A stretch of DNA of 64,000 nt from Arthonia radiata. Lineage: Eukaryota > Ascomycota > Arthoniomycetes > Arthoniales > Arthoniaceae. The stretch lies in assembly GCA_002989075.1 (NCBI GenBank), contig PSQN01000004.1, positions 62,001 to 126,000 of the forward strand, read 5' to 3'. The notes below the pieces were generated by a model. The model worked only from the letters and a program-made list of their open reading frames with translations. It was not told where the DNA came from and ran no database searches. Below, in pieces: positions 33,359 to 41,975 of the stretch. Position numbers and translations under genes: made by a program. Positions within the stretch are counted from its first letter, which is position 1, and the number at the start of each line of letters is the position of its first letter.

Positions 33359-34321
33359 ATGGCCGGAAAGGAACAACAAGCAACCCTCCGCCTCCCCTCC
33401 TCCCATCACCGGCCTGTCCACCCACCACCCCGCAGATTCCTCACAATCACCCCGAAACACTTTCCTTCCCACAACTCCGCGTACACGTATCTGAGCACAA
33501 TGGGTCAGAGCACCTCAATCGCAAACAATCTCTACACACGTACCCCGCCCAAACGCCCGTCCACGAGGCCCAAGCGCGTCCAGACTCAGCGTTTCCGCCT
33601 CCTCGACCTGCCGCCAGAGCTACTGGACATGGTCATAAAAATACTGATCATGGACGGCTACAAGGCCGTTAAGGCTCGCAAGGCTGATGTGATCAACTGG
33701 CACAACGCCGAGGAGAAGAGAATGAAAGCGCAGTATCCGCCTGGAACTGAACTTTTGTGGAACTATGACGACGTCGATCATCCTGCGCTTTGGAGGGGCG
33801 TCTTCGCCCTGGCTGGGACGAGTAAGCAATTGTTCGGAGTTGTGCTGGGCGTGCTGGAGGGACTGGAGAAGACGCTGCCCAAGAGTGTCTATAATGATAG
33901 CATGCGCGTTTGGCATAAGCACGACTTTGACAATTGCGATGGGACGAGAGCATTTTGGGTGAAGCCGAGGGTTGTGGGAAAGTGGAAAGGGAATGGGCGG
34001 GTGACGAGGGTCCAGGGGAAGGAGCGGCAGCTGGGGACGCGAGAAAAGCCGAAAGTGGCAACGACCGAGGGCATTGATGGGGTAGCGAAGGCGACCGAGG
34101 ACAGTCGCGGAGTGGGCGGGGGTAAGAATGGGAAGGAGGGCGAGGAGGATATGGGAAAGATGGAAGAGCTTGGAGGCAAAGTCAAGATGTGGAGGCTGTG
34201 CAGAAATTGCAGCCAGTACGATCAGCCGGAGAAGTATGTCGAGTATAATGGGGAGTGGCTGATCCTCTCGAGGCTCACTAGGCGTGTGCGGTTGGCGGGG
34301 AAGAAGACAGGGGCCTTGTAA
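33359..34321 (+). CDS. F-box-like protein, CDG[TLI][QR] family member A
   Basis: Single exon, 320 residues. LLDLPPELLDMVIKIL (about 80-95) is an F-box-like helix pair. Then come FALAGTSKQLFGVVLGVLEGLEK, the motif NCDGTRAFW, a charged Lys/Gly-rich insert, WRLCRNCSQ (C-x2-C) and the basic end RRVRLAGKK. The same order recurs in five neighbouring loci. A second in-frame ATG at 33500 in good context would give a protein beginning MGQSTS, a plausible N-myristoylation site; the upstream 47 residues are His/Pro-rich. F-box proteins recruit substrates to SCF ubiquitin ligases, but the box here is weak and the role is inference. This is the longest member, mainly through the insert. Confidence 0.75.
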   Translation: MAGKEQQATLRLPSSHHRPVHPPPRRFLTITPKHFPSHNSAYTYLSTMGQSTSIANNLYTRTPPKRPSTRPKRVQTQRFRLLDLPPELLDMVIKILIMDGYKAVKARKADVINWHNAEEKRMKAQYPPGTELLWNYDDVDHPALWRGVFALAGTSKQLFGVVLGVLEGLEKTLPKSVYNDSMRVWHKHDFDNCDGTRAFWVKPRVVGKWKGNGRVTRVQGKERQLGTREKPKVATTEGIDGVAKATEDSRGVGGGKNGKEGEEDMGKMEELGGKVKMWRLCRNCSQYDQPEKYVEYNGEWLILSRLTRRVRLAGKKTGAL

Positions 34322-34915
34322 TTACGGCGAACCATCCCGCCCGCATCCATGATGGAATTGAGAACGTGGAAAACGGGGAGGAGCTAATCGGCGAGATACT
34401 CGGTGAGGATAGTCAGCCATGTAAGGCTTCTAGAGACGGTCTGCCGCTGAAAGTTTGTTGAGTACGGGGATAGGCAAGGTTTCGCCTCCAGAGGTCCATG
34501 TAGTGTGACGATGGGTAAGCAAGACCCTCAGAAGACATCTCTCGGAACATACACGTGATGCACAACACCTGCTCACTCGAGCTCTTTCCGAGTCTGTTGT
34601 ATGGGCCTCGCAATATCTGCGGCATTTGTTCTTGAACCCGAATATATGGACAGTGAGCGGGAGGTTTGGGATGAGAACATATTAAAAAACCCTCCGATCA
34701 TTTTGGACATGTGGACAGCAAGATAACGTGACAGCGTTACGCTCAACGGGCGAGTGTGCTTTCATGGCCTATGAGAGTTGACTCTGTGAGCCTTGCTCAG
34801 AGCAAGTGCGACTGCTTCGTCGACCATCAACTTTGCCAAGCGAGCCGCTCAGACGACAAAAGACTCGGCATTTCGCCAACCCCAGTGCCCTAATACAATC
34901 AAACCTGGACGAGCT
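34322..34915. other. Convergent intergenic region
   Basis: About 600 bases between members A (plus) and B (minus) of the cluster. No gene is seen. Confidence 0.5.
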
Positions 34916-35596
34916 TCAAGCGTCAGCGTCAGCAGCGGCCTCCTCCTCAGCAACCCGCTGCGCAAACCCCTTCTCATCCAACGCGGCTCTCCTGCCCGCC
35001 AACCTCAACCGCTTCACAACCTTCACCAGCACACCCTCCGGCAGCACCTCCACGACCCTCGCCAACGACCACAGCTGCTCCACCTGCTCATACACGCGCC
35101 GATCGCCCTTCTCACAACGTCCGCATAAACGCCATCTCGCTTTCCCTGTGCCCTCCACACTGGGCCCAGCGTACTTCTGCAGCCCATCGCACTTCTCCTG
35201 ATGCGGCGTCAGGTCCTCCTTCGATGGCAGCGCCTTGACGTTCGGATGGGTTGCCACGTCCGGATCGAGCTTCTCGAGGATGCGCAGCGTGACGTAGAAG
35301 AAGGACTTGGACACGAGCGCGAGGGCGAAGGCGGTATGCGGAAAGGACGTGGTGGAGGCGTAGTCGCCGTTTTGAACTCTAAGCTTCTTGGGCTTAGAAC
35401 GGCGGGCGCTGTTCTGGACTGTTTTGAGGAAGCGGTGATATTCGTGTCGGTAGGCATATCCGTAGACGTCCTTGTCGGTTGCGCTGGACTTGTAGAGGGT
35501 CCAGCCTTCGGTGAGAGCGAGCGTGAGGATCGTGGTGATGAGCTCGATGGGGAGCTGGGGGTTCGTTTTAGCGGAGCGGCGGCGACGGGGGGTCAT
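34916..35596 (-). CDS. F-box-like protein, CDG[TLI][QR] family member B
   Basis: Single exon, 226 residues. After a basic start (TPRRRRSAK) comes LPIELITTILTLAL, the F-box-like element, then FALALVSKSFFYVTLRILEKL, KCDGLQKY, WRLCGRCEKG (C-x2-C) and KRLRLAGRR. A 25-residue Ala/Glu-rich tail follows. The frame is intact. It is the best-preserved minus-strand member and gives the pattern against which the decayed ones can be read. Function unknown. Confidence 0.75.
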   Translation of the reverse strand: MTPRRRRSAKTNPQLPIELITTILTLALTEGWTLYKSSATDKDVYGYAYRHEYHRFLKTVQNSARRSKPKKLRVQNGDYASTTSFPHTAFALALVSKSFFYVTLRILEKLDPDVATHPNVKALPSKEDLTPHQEKCDGLQKYAGPSVEGTGKARWRLCGRCEKGDRRVYEQVEQLWSLARVVEVLPEGVLVKVVKRLRLAGRRAALDEKGFAQRVAEEEAAADADA

Positions 35597-36094
35597 TGTT
35601 GGCGGTGGATTTGCACTGCGCGGGCGTAGAGCTATTTTTCGATAGTGTAAGAAATTAGGCGAGAGTCGGCGTGTGCTCTTCCAAAGACGAGGAGAGCGTC
35701 AATGCATCAAATCAAGAAAAGAGCAACCCTAACTCGCGTCAAGCGACGAATTCAGTCTCAAACTCCAAAGTGTATCAGAGAAGATCAGTGTCAAAATTGG
35801 AAGATGTGCAAGATTGCAGTCATTGGCAAAGATGGGAAGCTGCAGCGTAGGCAGAAGGGCAGCCCAATCAGGTTAGCGCTTGCTTAGCGTATCAAGCTCC
35901 AATGCCTTTATGGACTGTGCAGTATCCTCAGCAATAGAGTCATATTCGCGAGTCTTGCTGAACTCCATTCATAATCCAAACTCTGCTGCTATTTCACCTC
36001 ACGTGTTCACTCTACTTTGTAAACACCCTATCAAGCGCATTCGTCCCGTTACAACTTCACTCCCTCACACTTGGCTACCCCATTCAGCCTCTCA
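35597..36094. other. Intergenic within F-box-like cluster
   Basis: About 500 bases holding the promoter of member B and the 3' flank of member C. No feature of its own. Confidence 0.45.
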
Positions 36095-36616
36095 TTACAA
36101 TAAGCTCGCAGTCTTTCCGCCAAGTCTCAGTCGCTTCACGAGCTTCAACAACGTTGCCCTCGCCTCATTGCAGGCTTTTACGGGGGGTGGCCACATCCGG
36201 TGCCGGTGTCCCCCATGCCGAATCACATCGTGCGCTCCTGCGCACACTGGACACATTCTCTATGCCTTGACCATCATCTTCGGATTCTCGGGATCCGAGC
36301 GATAGCTCAGCTGTGTCCCGTCACAAATGCTCATATGCGGCGTGAATAGATCCCCTGGCTGCTGTTCGACTTTCCAAAGCTTGGTGAGGATGCTGTACGT
36401 ATGGTAATAGAATGTCTTCGAGACGGTGGCAAGGTTGAATGCCCTCTTGGCCAGAGCATCGGGGCGTCGCTGGAAATGACCCGTGTTGCCTCCGCCAAGC
36501 ATGTGATACTGGTCATGGAGGGTGATGGTGATGATCTCGCTGATAATCTCCGGTGGAAGAGTTGGTAGTGTTTTGGTGATATCCGTCTTTTTGCTGGCTG
36601 TGTTGGTGAGTGACAT
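36095..36616 (-). pseudogene. CDG[TLI][QR] family member C, interrupted by one TAG
   Basis: The frame opens with ATG at 36616 and contains LPTLPPEIISEIITITL (F-box-like), FNLATVSKTFYYHTYSILTKLW and ICDGTQLSY. A TAG at 36260-36262 stops it after 118 residues, but the same frame goes on for 54 more codons with MCPVC (C-x2-C) and KRLRLGGKT and ends at 36095. In the other members the position of the TAG is a Trp just before the Cys pair, so a TGG-to-TAG change explains it. No intron fits. Either the gene is recently dead, or a short protein is made. Confidence 0.65.
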
Positions 36617-36965
36617 GTTGAATCGAGTCTCGAGATGGGATGTTTGTTATTTGTGTCAGCTTGTGAGTAGCTGGAAGAATAGATGTCAAAGCGTGCTTTT
36701 TGACGCGCCACGGAGGCGCAAGCACTGTTTGCTACCTTGCACCTTTGCATCTGTCAAGTGTGGCAAGCTCACAAGCGGCGAGTCTCAATGGCATGCACAG
36801 TGTCTGGACACGATACTCGTCTCATAAGAGCAGCAGTGAGGCATGCCGTGATGCAGTGGCTATGCCGGATCACTGGGCACTAGAACACCCTCCTGAGACC
36901 TCGCTAGATTGTGAAGAAATGATGATATGCCTGTTGCCGTTTGCCTGGGCTCGATGTACGGGCTC
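36617..36965. other. Intergenic within F-box-like cluster
   Basis: About 350 bases between members C and D. Nothing coding is seen. Confidence 0.45.
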
Positions 36966-37497
36966 TCACAACAAGCCACTCTCTAGCCCAGCAAGCCTCA
37001 ACCGCTTCGTCAAATTATACAGCATTCCCCTTGCATTCGAACGCTTCCAGTTAGAAATGTAGCGTTTTCTATGCGTGACCCGGGCGCTGACTTCCGAGCA
37101 GGGGGGCACATTCGCCACGCCACGACACGACTCTAGTCTTCTTACGGCCTTCTTTAATCACTCGCCAATACATCTGTGTGCCATCACACGCACGCTCGTG
37201 ATCCGTGGTGAAGTCCTTGCCTTCGGACTCCCCATCCCAAAGGTTAATGACGATGGCAAGAGTTTCGAGGAAGAAGGTCCTCGAGACCACGGCCAGGCTG
37301 AACGCGTTGTCGGCCAATACGTGAAAGGGCGTTAGGGGGCGGTTGAATATGTACGACGCGGACGTGGCGTTGCAGCTTGACGCGTAGGTGTCATGAAGGG
37401 CGATGGTGAGAATCTCGCGGATGATCTCATTTGGGAGACTTGGTGGAGCTTGCTTTGTGGTACGCTTGGATGCGCCGGACTTCTTTGTGGGCGGCAT
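36966..37497 (-). pseudogene. CDG[TLI][QR] family member D, frameshifted
   Basis: ATG at 37497 opens a 142-codon frame with LPNEIIREILTIAL (F-box-like), FSLAVVSRTFFLETLAIVINLW and ACDGTQMYW. Near the expected Trp-Cys motif the coding line leaves this frame: WRMCP reads in a second frame and PCSE...KRLRLAGLE in a third, ending at 36966. A 5-base direct duplication (GTGGC twice, about 37112-37122) and a run of six C/G bases lie exactly at the breaks. The C-terminal part is therefore recognisable but not translated in line. It is probably a pseudogene, unless the open N-terminal 142 residues are still used. Confidence 0.6.
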
Positions 37498-37915
37498 AGT
37501 CGTTGAAGGCTGGATGTTGTTTGAGTGTGGGCTGGATTTTGGTTGATCGATAGTTGGATGTTGTTTAGTAAACTAAGCATCAAGTAAGTGCTTAGGGAGG
37601 CCATCTAGATTTGTGACGTTGGAGGCGCAGGTGCCTGCATTACCTCTAGGTGCCGCATGGTCAAGTGCAGCAGGCTCAAACGAGACGAAGCGTGAAAGTA
37701 GCGAGTCACCTCAGGTCATTTTCCATCACGCTGGTGTGTTCCTGGCTGGAGCCTCTCGAGTATGACTTCACCTGACTCGAGACTCGACGTTTACATATGC
37801 TAGATTGTTCATTTGGTGGTGCACCACGAAGCTTTCATACAGTCACAAGCATCGTATCCTCGTCTGCCCTGCGCTGCGTAAACACCTAAAGCTTCTATCT
37901 TGCTCATCGCCCTCC
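37498..37915. other. Intergenic within F-box-like cluster
   Basis: About 420 bases between members D and E, no coding content seen. Confidence 0.45.
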
Positions 37916-38209
37916 TCACAATACCCTGGCCTTCTTGCCTCCCAGCCTCAGCCGCTTCACCACATCGTATAAGACTTCTCTCTTTGGCGATGAGGCCCAG
38001 ATTCTGCGACTCACATCCGAGCGGAGCGGACAATTGCGCCACGTCCTGACCATCAATTTTGGGTTGGCGCAATCAACCTTCCAAGTCCGCTGCGTGCCAT
38101 CGCACCGGTTCGACTGATGTGCAGTGATGAGGTCGTCGAGTCTTTGCCAGAGTCTGCTGGTGACTGTCATGCCAAGCGTGGTGTTGGGCTGAACAATGCC
38201 ATCGCGCAC
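37916..38209 (-). pseudogene. CDG[TLI][QR] family member E, 5'-truncated
   Basis: Only the C-terminal half remains: LWQRLDDLI, RCDGTQRTW, WRNCP and KRLRLGGKK. No F-box-like start can be found upstream; in-frame stops follow soon. The second Cys of the C-x2-C pair is lost. The first ATG is at 38170, which would give 84 residues. I regard it as a fragment. Confidence 0.6.
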
Positions 38210-38409
38210 TGTGCGGCTTGACGGCGACCTCGCGTGTGGATTCAGCTGTCACCTCAATCTTTGCTCATAGTCGTCGCAGTCTACCATAGATCTGCTCAAC
38301 GCTTATCAAGTGTCATGCGCGCGGTTGGGTCTTGACCAGGGGAGTTTGTCACATTCCTACCTGTTGCTCTTGAAAAGCATTAAAGCCTTCAAGTCCACCT
38401 CGAGTCCAG

Positions 38410-38946
38410 ATGGCGCCTCGCAAAGTCAAGGCCAAGACTGGCCAAATTCACAAGCGCACGTCTTTGCGCAAGGCTCTCACGCCTACGCGCAAGCTCACCC
38501 TCACGTCCGCGCCCGTGCCCACGTCCGCGCTGACGCCGCCACTTCCCCTGCTGGACATGCTCGACCAGGCTCGCATTTCTGCAAACACAATTCAGAATGT
38601 GTATGAGAATGACCCCAACAACATCGCTAAAGTGGCATCTAACATGGCCAGCCTGGGCAGCGCTGCACTCCCATTGGTCATCGACGTTTTGAAATTTGTC
38701 GAATTGCGAGACAGGCGCAGTCCGCATGATAAGGACTGCGATGGCATACAGGTTGCTCGTTGCATGCCACAAGTCGGAAAACGCTCGCGCTTCAAGAGGC
38801 TGCGGCGTTGTCCCACCTGCAGTAAGCTGAACAGGAACGGACCGGCAGGCTATGCTGAGCTGAAGCGATGTTTGTGGTGGCTGCAGCAGTGCGCCACCCA
38901 ATGGAGCATCACGTATGGACACTGGGACATCAGCCTGTTTCTTTGA
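38410..38946 (+). CDS. Diverged CDG[TLI][QR] family member F
   Basis: Single exon, 178 residues, opposite in strand to B-E. The start is basic (MAPRKVKAKTGQIHKR...). A weak helical section (MASLGSAALPLVIDVLKFVE) takes the place of the VSK-F helix, then come DCDGIQVAR and RCPTCSKLN (C-x2-C). The KRLRL end is missing and the F-box-like element is not recognisable. Spacing of the CDG and Cys motifs ties it to the cluster. It may be a working diverged copy or a decaying one. Confidence 0.5.
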   Translation: MAPRKVKAKTGQIHKRTSLRKALTPTRKLTLTSAPVPTSALTPPLPLLDMLDQARISANTIQNVYENDPNNIAKVASNMASLGSAALPLVIDVLKFVELRDRRSPHDKDCDGIQVARCMPQVGKRSRFKRLRRCPTCSKLNRNGPAGYAELKRCLWWLQQCATQWSITYGHWDISLFL

Positions 38947-39215
38947 CTAAATGAGTCGGCGTACACATGGGTGTCTGGAGACTCATGAGTAAGCAAGGGT
39001 GCGCCTTTGTGTGAGATGAACAGACTCCCATAAAGAGCATCACACCGATAGAATGCCTGGTCTGGCCTCTTCTGCAGGTGGTCGGATTTGATAGAGGTGT
39101 CATTAGGCGTAGATACTTAGCTTCAACTTCGACCCAAATGGCAATGATGCGCCCGACCGTCTTTCTTCCATTTGATGTCGTAGTTTCTTATCCAGAGAGT
39201 CCATGTGGCGAAACT

Positions 39216-41634
39216 TCAATCGTGATAGACCCGTCCGTCTCTTTGCAAGTCAGCTTCAACTCTCTCTCTCCGGCGTCGATCTTCGTCCGCAGCGTTGTCG
39301 CCAAATACGTGATCCATTTGCTCCAAAGTTCGACCCTTTGTCTCCTTGACACCCCATAGTGTCCAGATTAGACTCAGCAAGCACCAGACTGCGAAGAAGA
39401 TGTAAGCACCATAATTGGTATTCTGCACTAATGGCGGCGTGATAAGACCAATAACAAAGTTGGTCAACCAATTCGTCGCCGTCGAGACCTAGGTAATCAT
39501 TAGCTCCCTAGGTAGATGAACATACTTCCTCTGATGATCTTGATTTCAAGTCGTACTTACAGCCACGCCCTTGCCTCGTAACGACGAGGGAAAGATTTCC
39601 GCTGGATAAGCCCAGGGCACGGGTCCTACGAATGAAATGTCAGCACAGCCATTTCTGGGGTTTACCCACATCTCAAGCAGAGTCCTATGGGACAGCACCA
39701 GCGCGCGAAGTGCTCGGCAATGGTTTGGCGGCAGCGAAACGAAATGCGTGGACGCTTTCAGACTTACCCCAAGAAGCGCCGAATGATAGCATGTAGAAGA
39801 AGAGGAAGCCGGCTGACACCCATCCCTCAGCTTTGTGGTTGGCCCAGTTACTTGAGTAAGCGCCAACAAGACCGGCAATAACTGCATGCGCAATGAACAT
39901 GCCAGCAGAACCCCAGATGAGTAATGTCTTGCGCCCAAGTGCATCCATGGTATATAGTGAGGTTGAGACACCCACAAGCTGGGTGATGTTCAGCACTCCG
40001 GACAGAATCAGCTGCATCGAATGATCAAGCCCCATAGTCTTGAAAAGTGTTGGCGAATAATAAATTAATGCGTTTATACCCACAAACTGTTGGAAGAACA
40101 TCATACCAGCGGCAGCCTGTGTGCGCTTCCAACACCTCTTGCTGAAGAGGTCGGCCCATGTCAGTAGCTCGAGCTTAGCCTTCCGGCCGGTGGTAGAAGG
40201 TTCATCGTCTCCTTCCCGGAAGCATGAGCCGTGGCGCTCGCGCTCGGCCTGCGAGTTCGAGTATCAGCTCACCATGTTCTGTATAGCGTTCTTACTAGCG
40301 TTCCAGGGATCGACAAAGTCCTTTCCACGTGACGTGGCGGGAAAGCTGCCAACCTGGCAACAAAAGACCACGAATGTTAGAGAACAGGAATTCTGGACTT
40401 ACCACCTTTTGCAGCCGCGCCTCGGCTTTGATGTCGAAAAACTCTGCCTGGACACGTTTGTCGTCAGATGGCAGTCCACGGATGCGGACCAGCGACTTTA
40501 GAGCTTCAGCGTTTCGTCCCTTCGACACTAGCCAACGAGGCGAGAACGGTAAAAAAAAGGTGCCGATGCCAAGAAGGAATCCAGGAAACAGCTGAAGAAG
40601 GAAAGGGAGGCGCCACGACCACTCGCTGCTCATGTATTGGGTTCCGTAAGTGATCCAGAACGCGACGACGATACCAGTGACAATTGCGAACTCTTCTAGC
40701 ACCAGCAGGACACCTCGAATCTCAGGCGGAGAGATCTCGGATATGTAAAGTGGCGCGACCATAGACAACATGCCAATACCGATGCCGCCAATGAACCGCG
40801 CCACGGTGAGCATTGCATAGTCGACTGCGCCTGTCTGCAGTGCACTTCCAACCGTGAAAATGCAGACTGCAACGATGATCGAATATTTCCGCGATATCTT
40901 GTCCGCTAGCCAGCCTTGATTCAGAGCACCGAGAAATGCGCCCAGTTCAATCATTGCCGTAAGCAATCCCTTCCAGAAGCCAGAGCCTGGCGCATCGTCT
41001 GCGATGCGCCCGATGCGCCCGAGGAACTGCGGCATGACCAGAATAACGGACACCACACCCTGATCATAGCCAAAGAGAAGTCCCCCTAAGGCTGTGAAGA
41101 CGGCGCAAAAGAGCACGAATGGGTTCGCGAAGATGCCCTTGAAACCTGTATAGCAAGCAATACGGTCAGTACATGTTTTTGAGCATTGCGCAAATGTTTC
41201 AAACTTGACGGGGTAGATTGTCCTTGCTGCGCGTTCTGACCCTCGCTATCATATGGGGAAGAAAGGGCGTGTGTGTGCGCGCGCGCAATTTGTGCAACGA
41301 CTCTTACAATAGCTCTCGAAGAGCGCACTGTGTTCTGCGTACCTGCTGGCCCATACGTATCTCTTGTCTCCCATACTGCACCGCCATGTCGAATAGGAGC
41401 TATTTCTACATGCTCTGTATCCTCGTTCGACCCAATTGACGTGTCATCCTGCTTCTTCCCCATCTTGTCAAGCTCGCAAGCCGCTTGGTCGAGGCTTGCG
41501 TCTTGCAGTAGAGGGTCTGCAGCACTGGAGGGTTCGTCACTGTCGAATACAGAGCGCGAGGTATCAGGTGTATCGGTAGCGGAGGAGGTGGTAGAGGAAG
41601 CTGGTCCGGAGGCGAGGAAGCGGTTGGAGACCAT
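39216..41634 (-). CDS. MFS sugar/quinate-type transporter
   Basis: Exons 41343-41634, 40403-41145, 40296-40353, 39768-40208, 39561-39625, 39216-39488, about 623 residues. A disordered 97-residue N-terminus leads into the sugar-porter core: GGLLFGYDQGVVS, PLYISEISPPEIRG, PFSPRWLV, FFQQFVGINALIYYSPTLF, PVPWAYPAEIFPSSLRGKG, and GVKETKGRTLEQMD. Twelve helices are expected in the plasma membrane. Intron 1 is 197 nt and holds a CG/TG alternating tract. The junction at 40209-40295 is uncertain: an obvious GTGAGC...CGCAG pair there is only 24 nt apart, too short, so I use a longer intron that keeps frame. Substrate is probably a hexose, pentose or related polyol. Confidence 0.85.
41268..41287. repeat. 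20-bp alternating purine-pyrimidine tract
   Basis: Strict CG/TG/CA alternation inside intron 1 of the sugar transporter. Such tracts can adopt Z-DNA. Confidence 0.7.
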
Positions 41635-41975
41635 GGAGAAGAGAAGACATTGAGGGAGGAGGATGAATAGGTAGTGGCTGTCTAGCGCGTGACTGTTCGC
41701 AAAATTGGAGAAGACCCAAGGTCTGAGCACCAGTACTCCACATCTCGGCACTTGCACTTCCTAATTCGTACTAGCGCATCGTGGGACGTCTGTCACCAAT
41801 GCTTCGCTTGTTGGAGATAATACTGAGATCTACGACATGAACCGAGGCAGCTTGACAACACTACTCTGTACATCGCCAAGGTCGGTTCAATGAAAGATGT
41901 AGCAAGGTTTCCTCCTCGCGCCACCGGACGCTGGTTGCATAAGATTGTGGGGCATGGTATATTGCTGTACACGGA
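41635..41975. other. Intergenic region
   Basis: About 340 bases: transporter promoter and 3' UTR of the RecQ helicase gene. Nothing else is seen. Confidence 0.5.

Noticed and set aside
40272-40295. 24-nt intron in the sugar transporter
   Set aside because: Far below known fungal intron lengths; kept only as a finding because the signals look so good.
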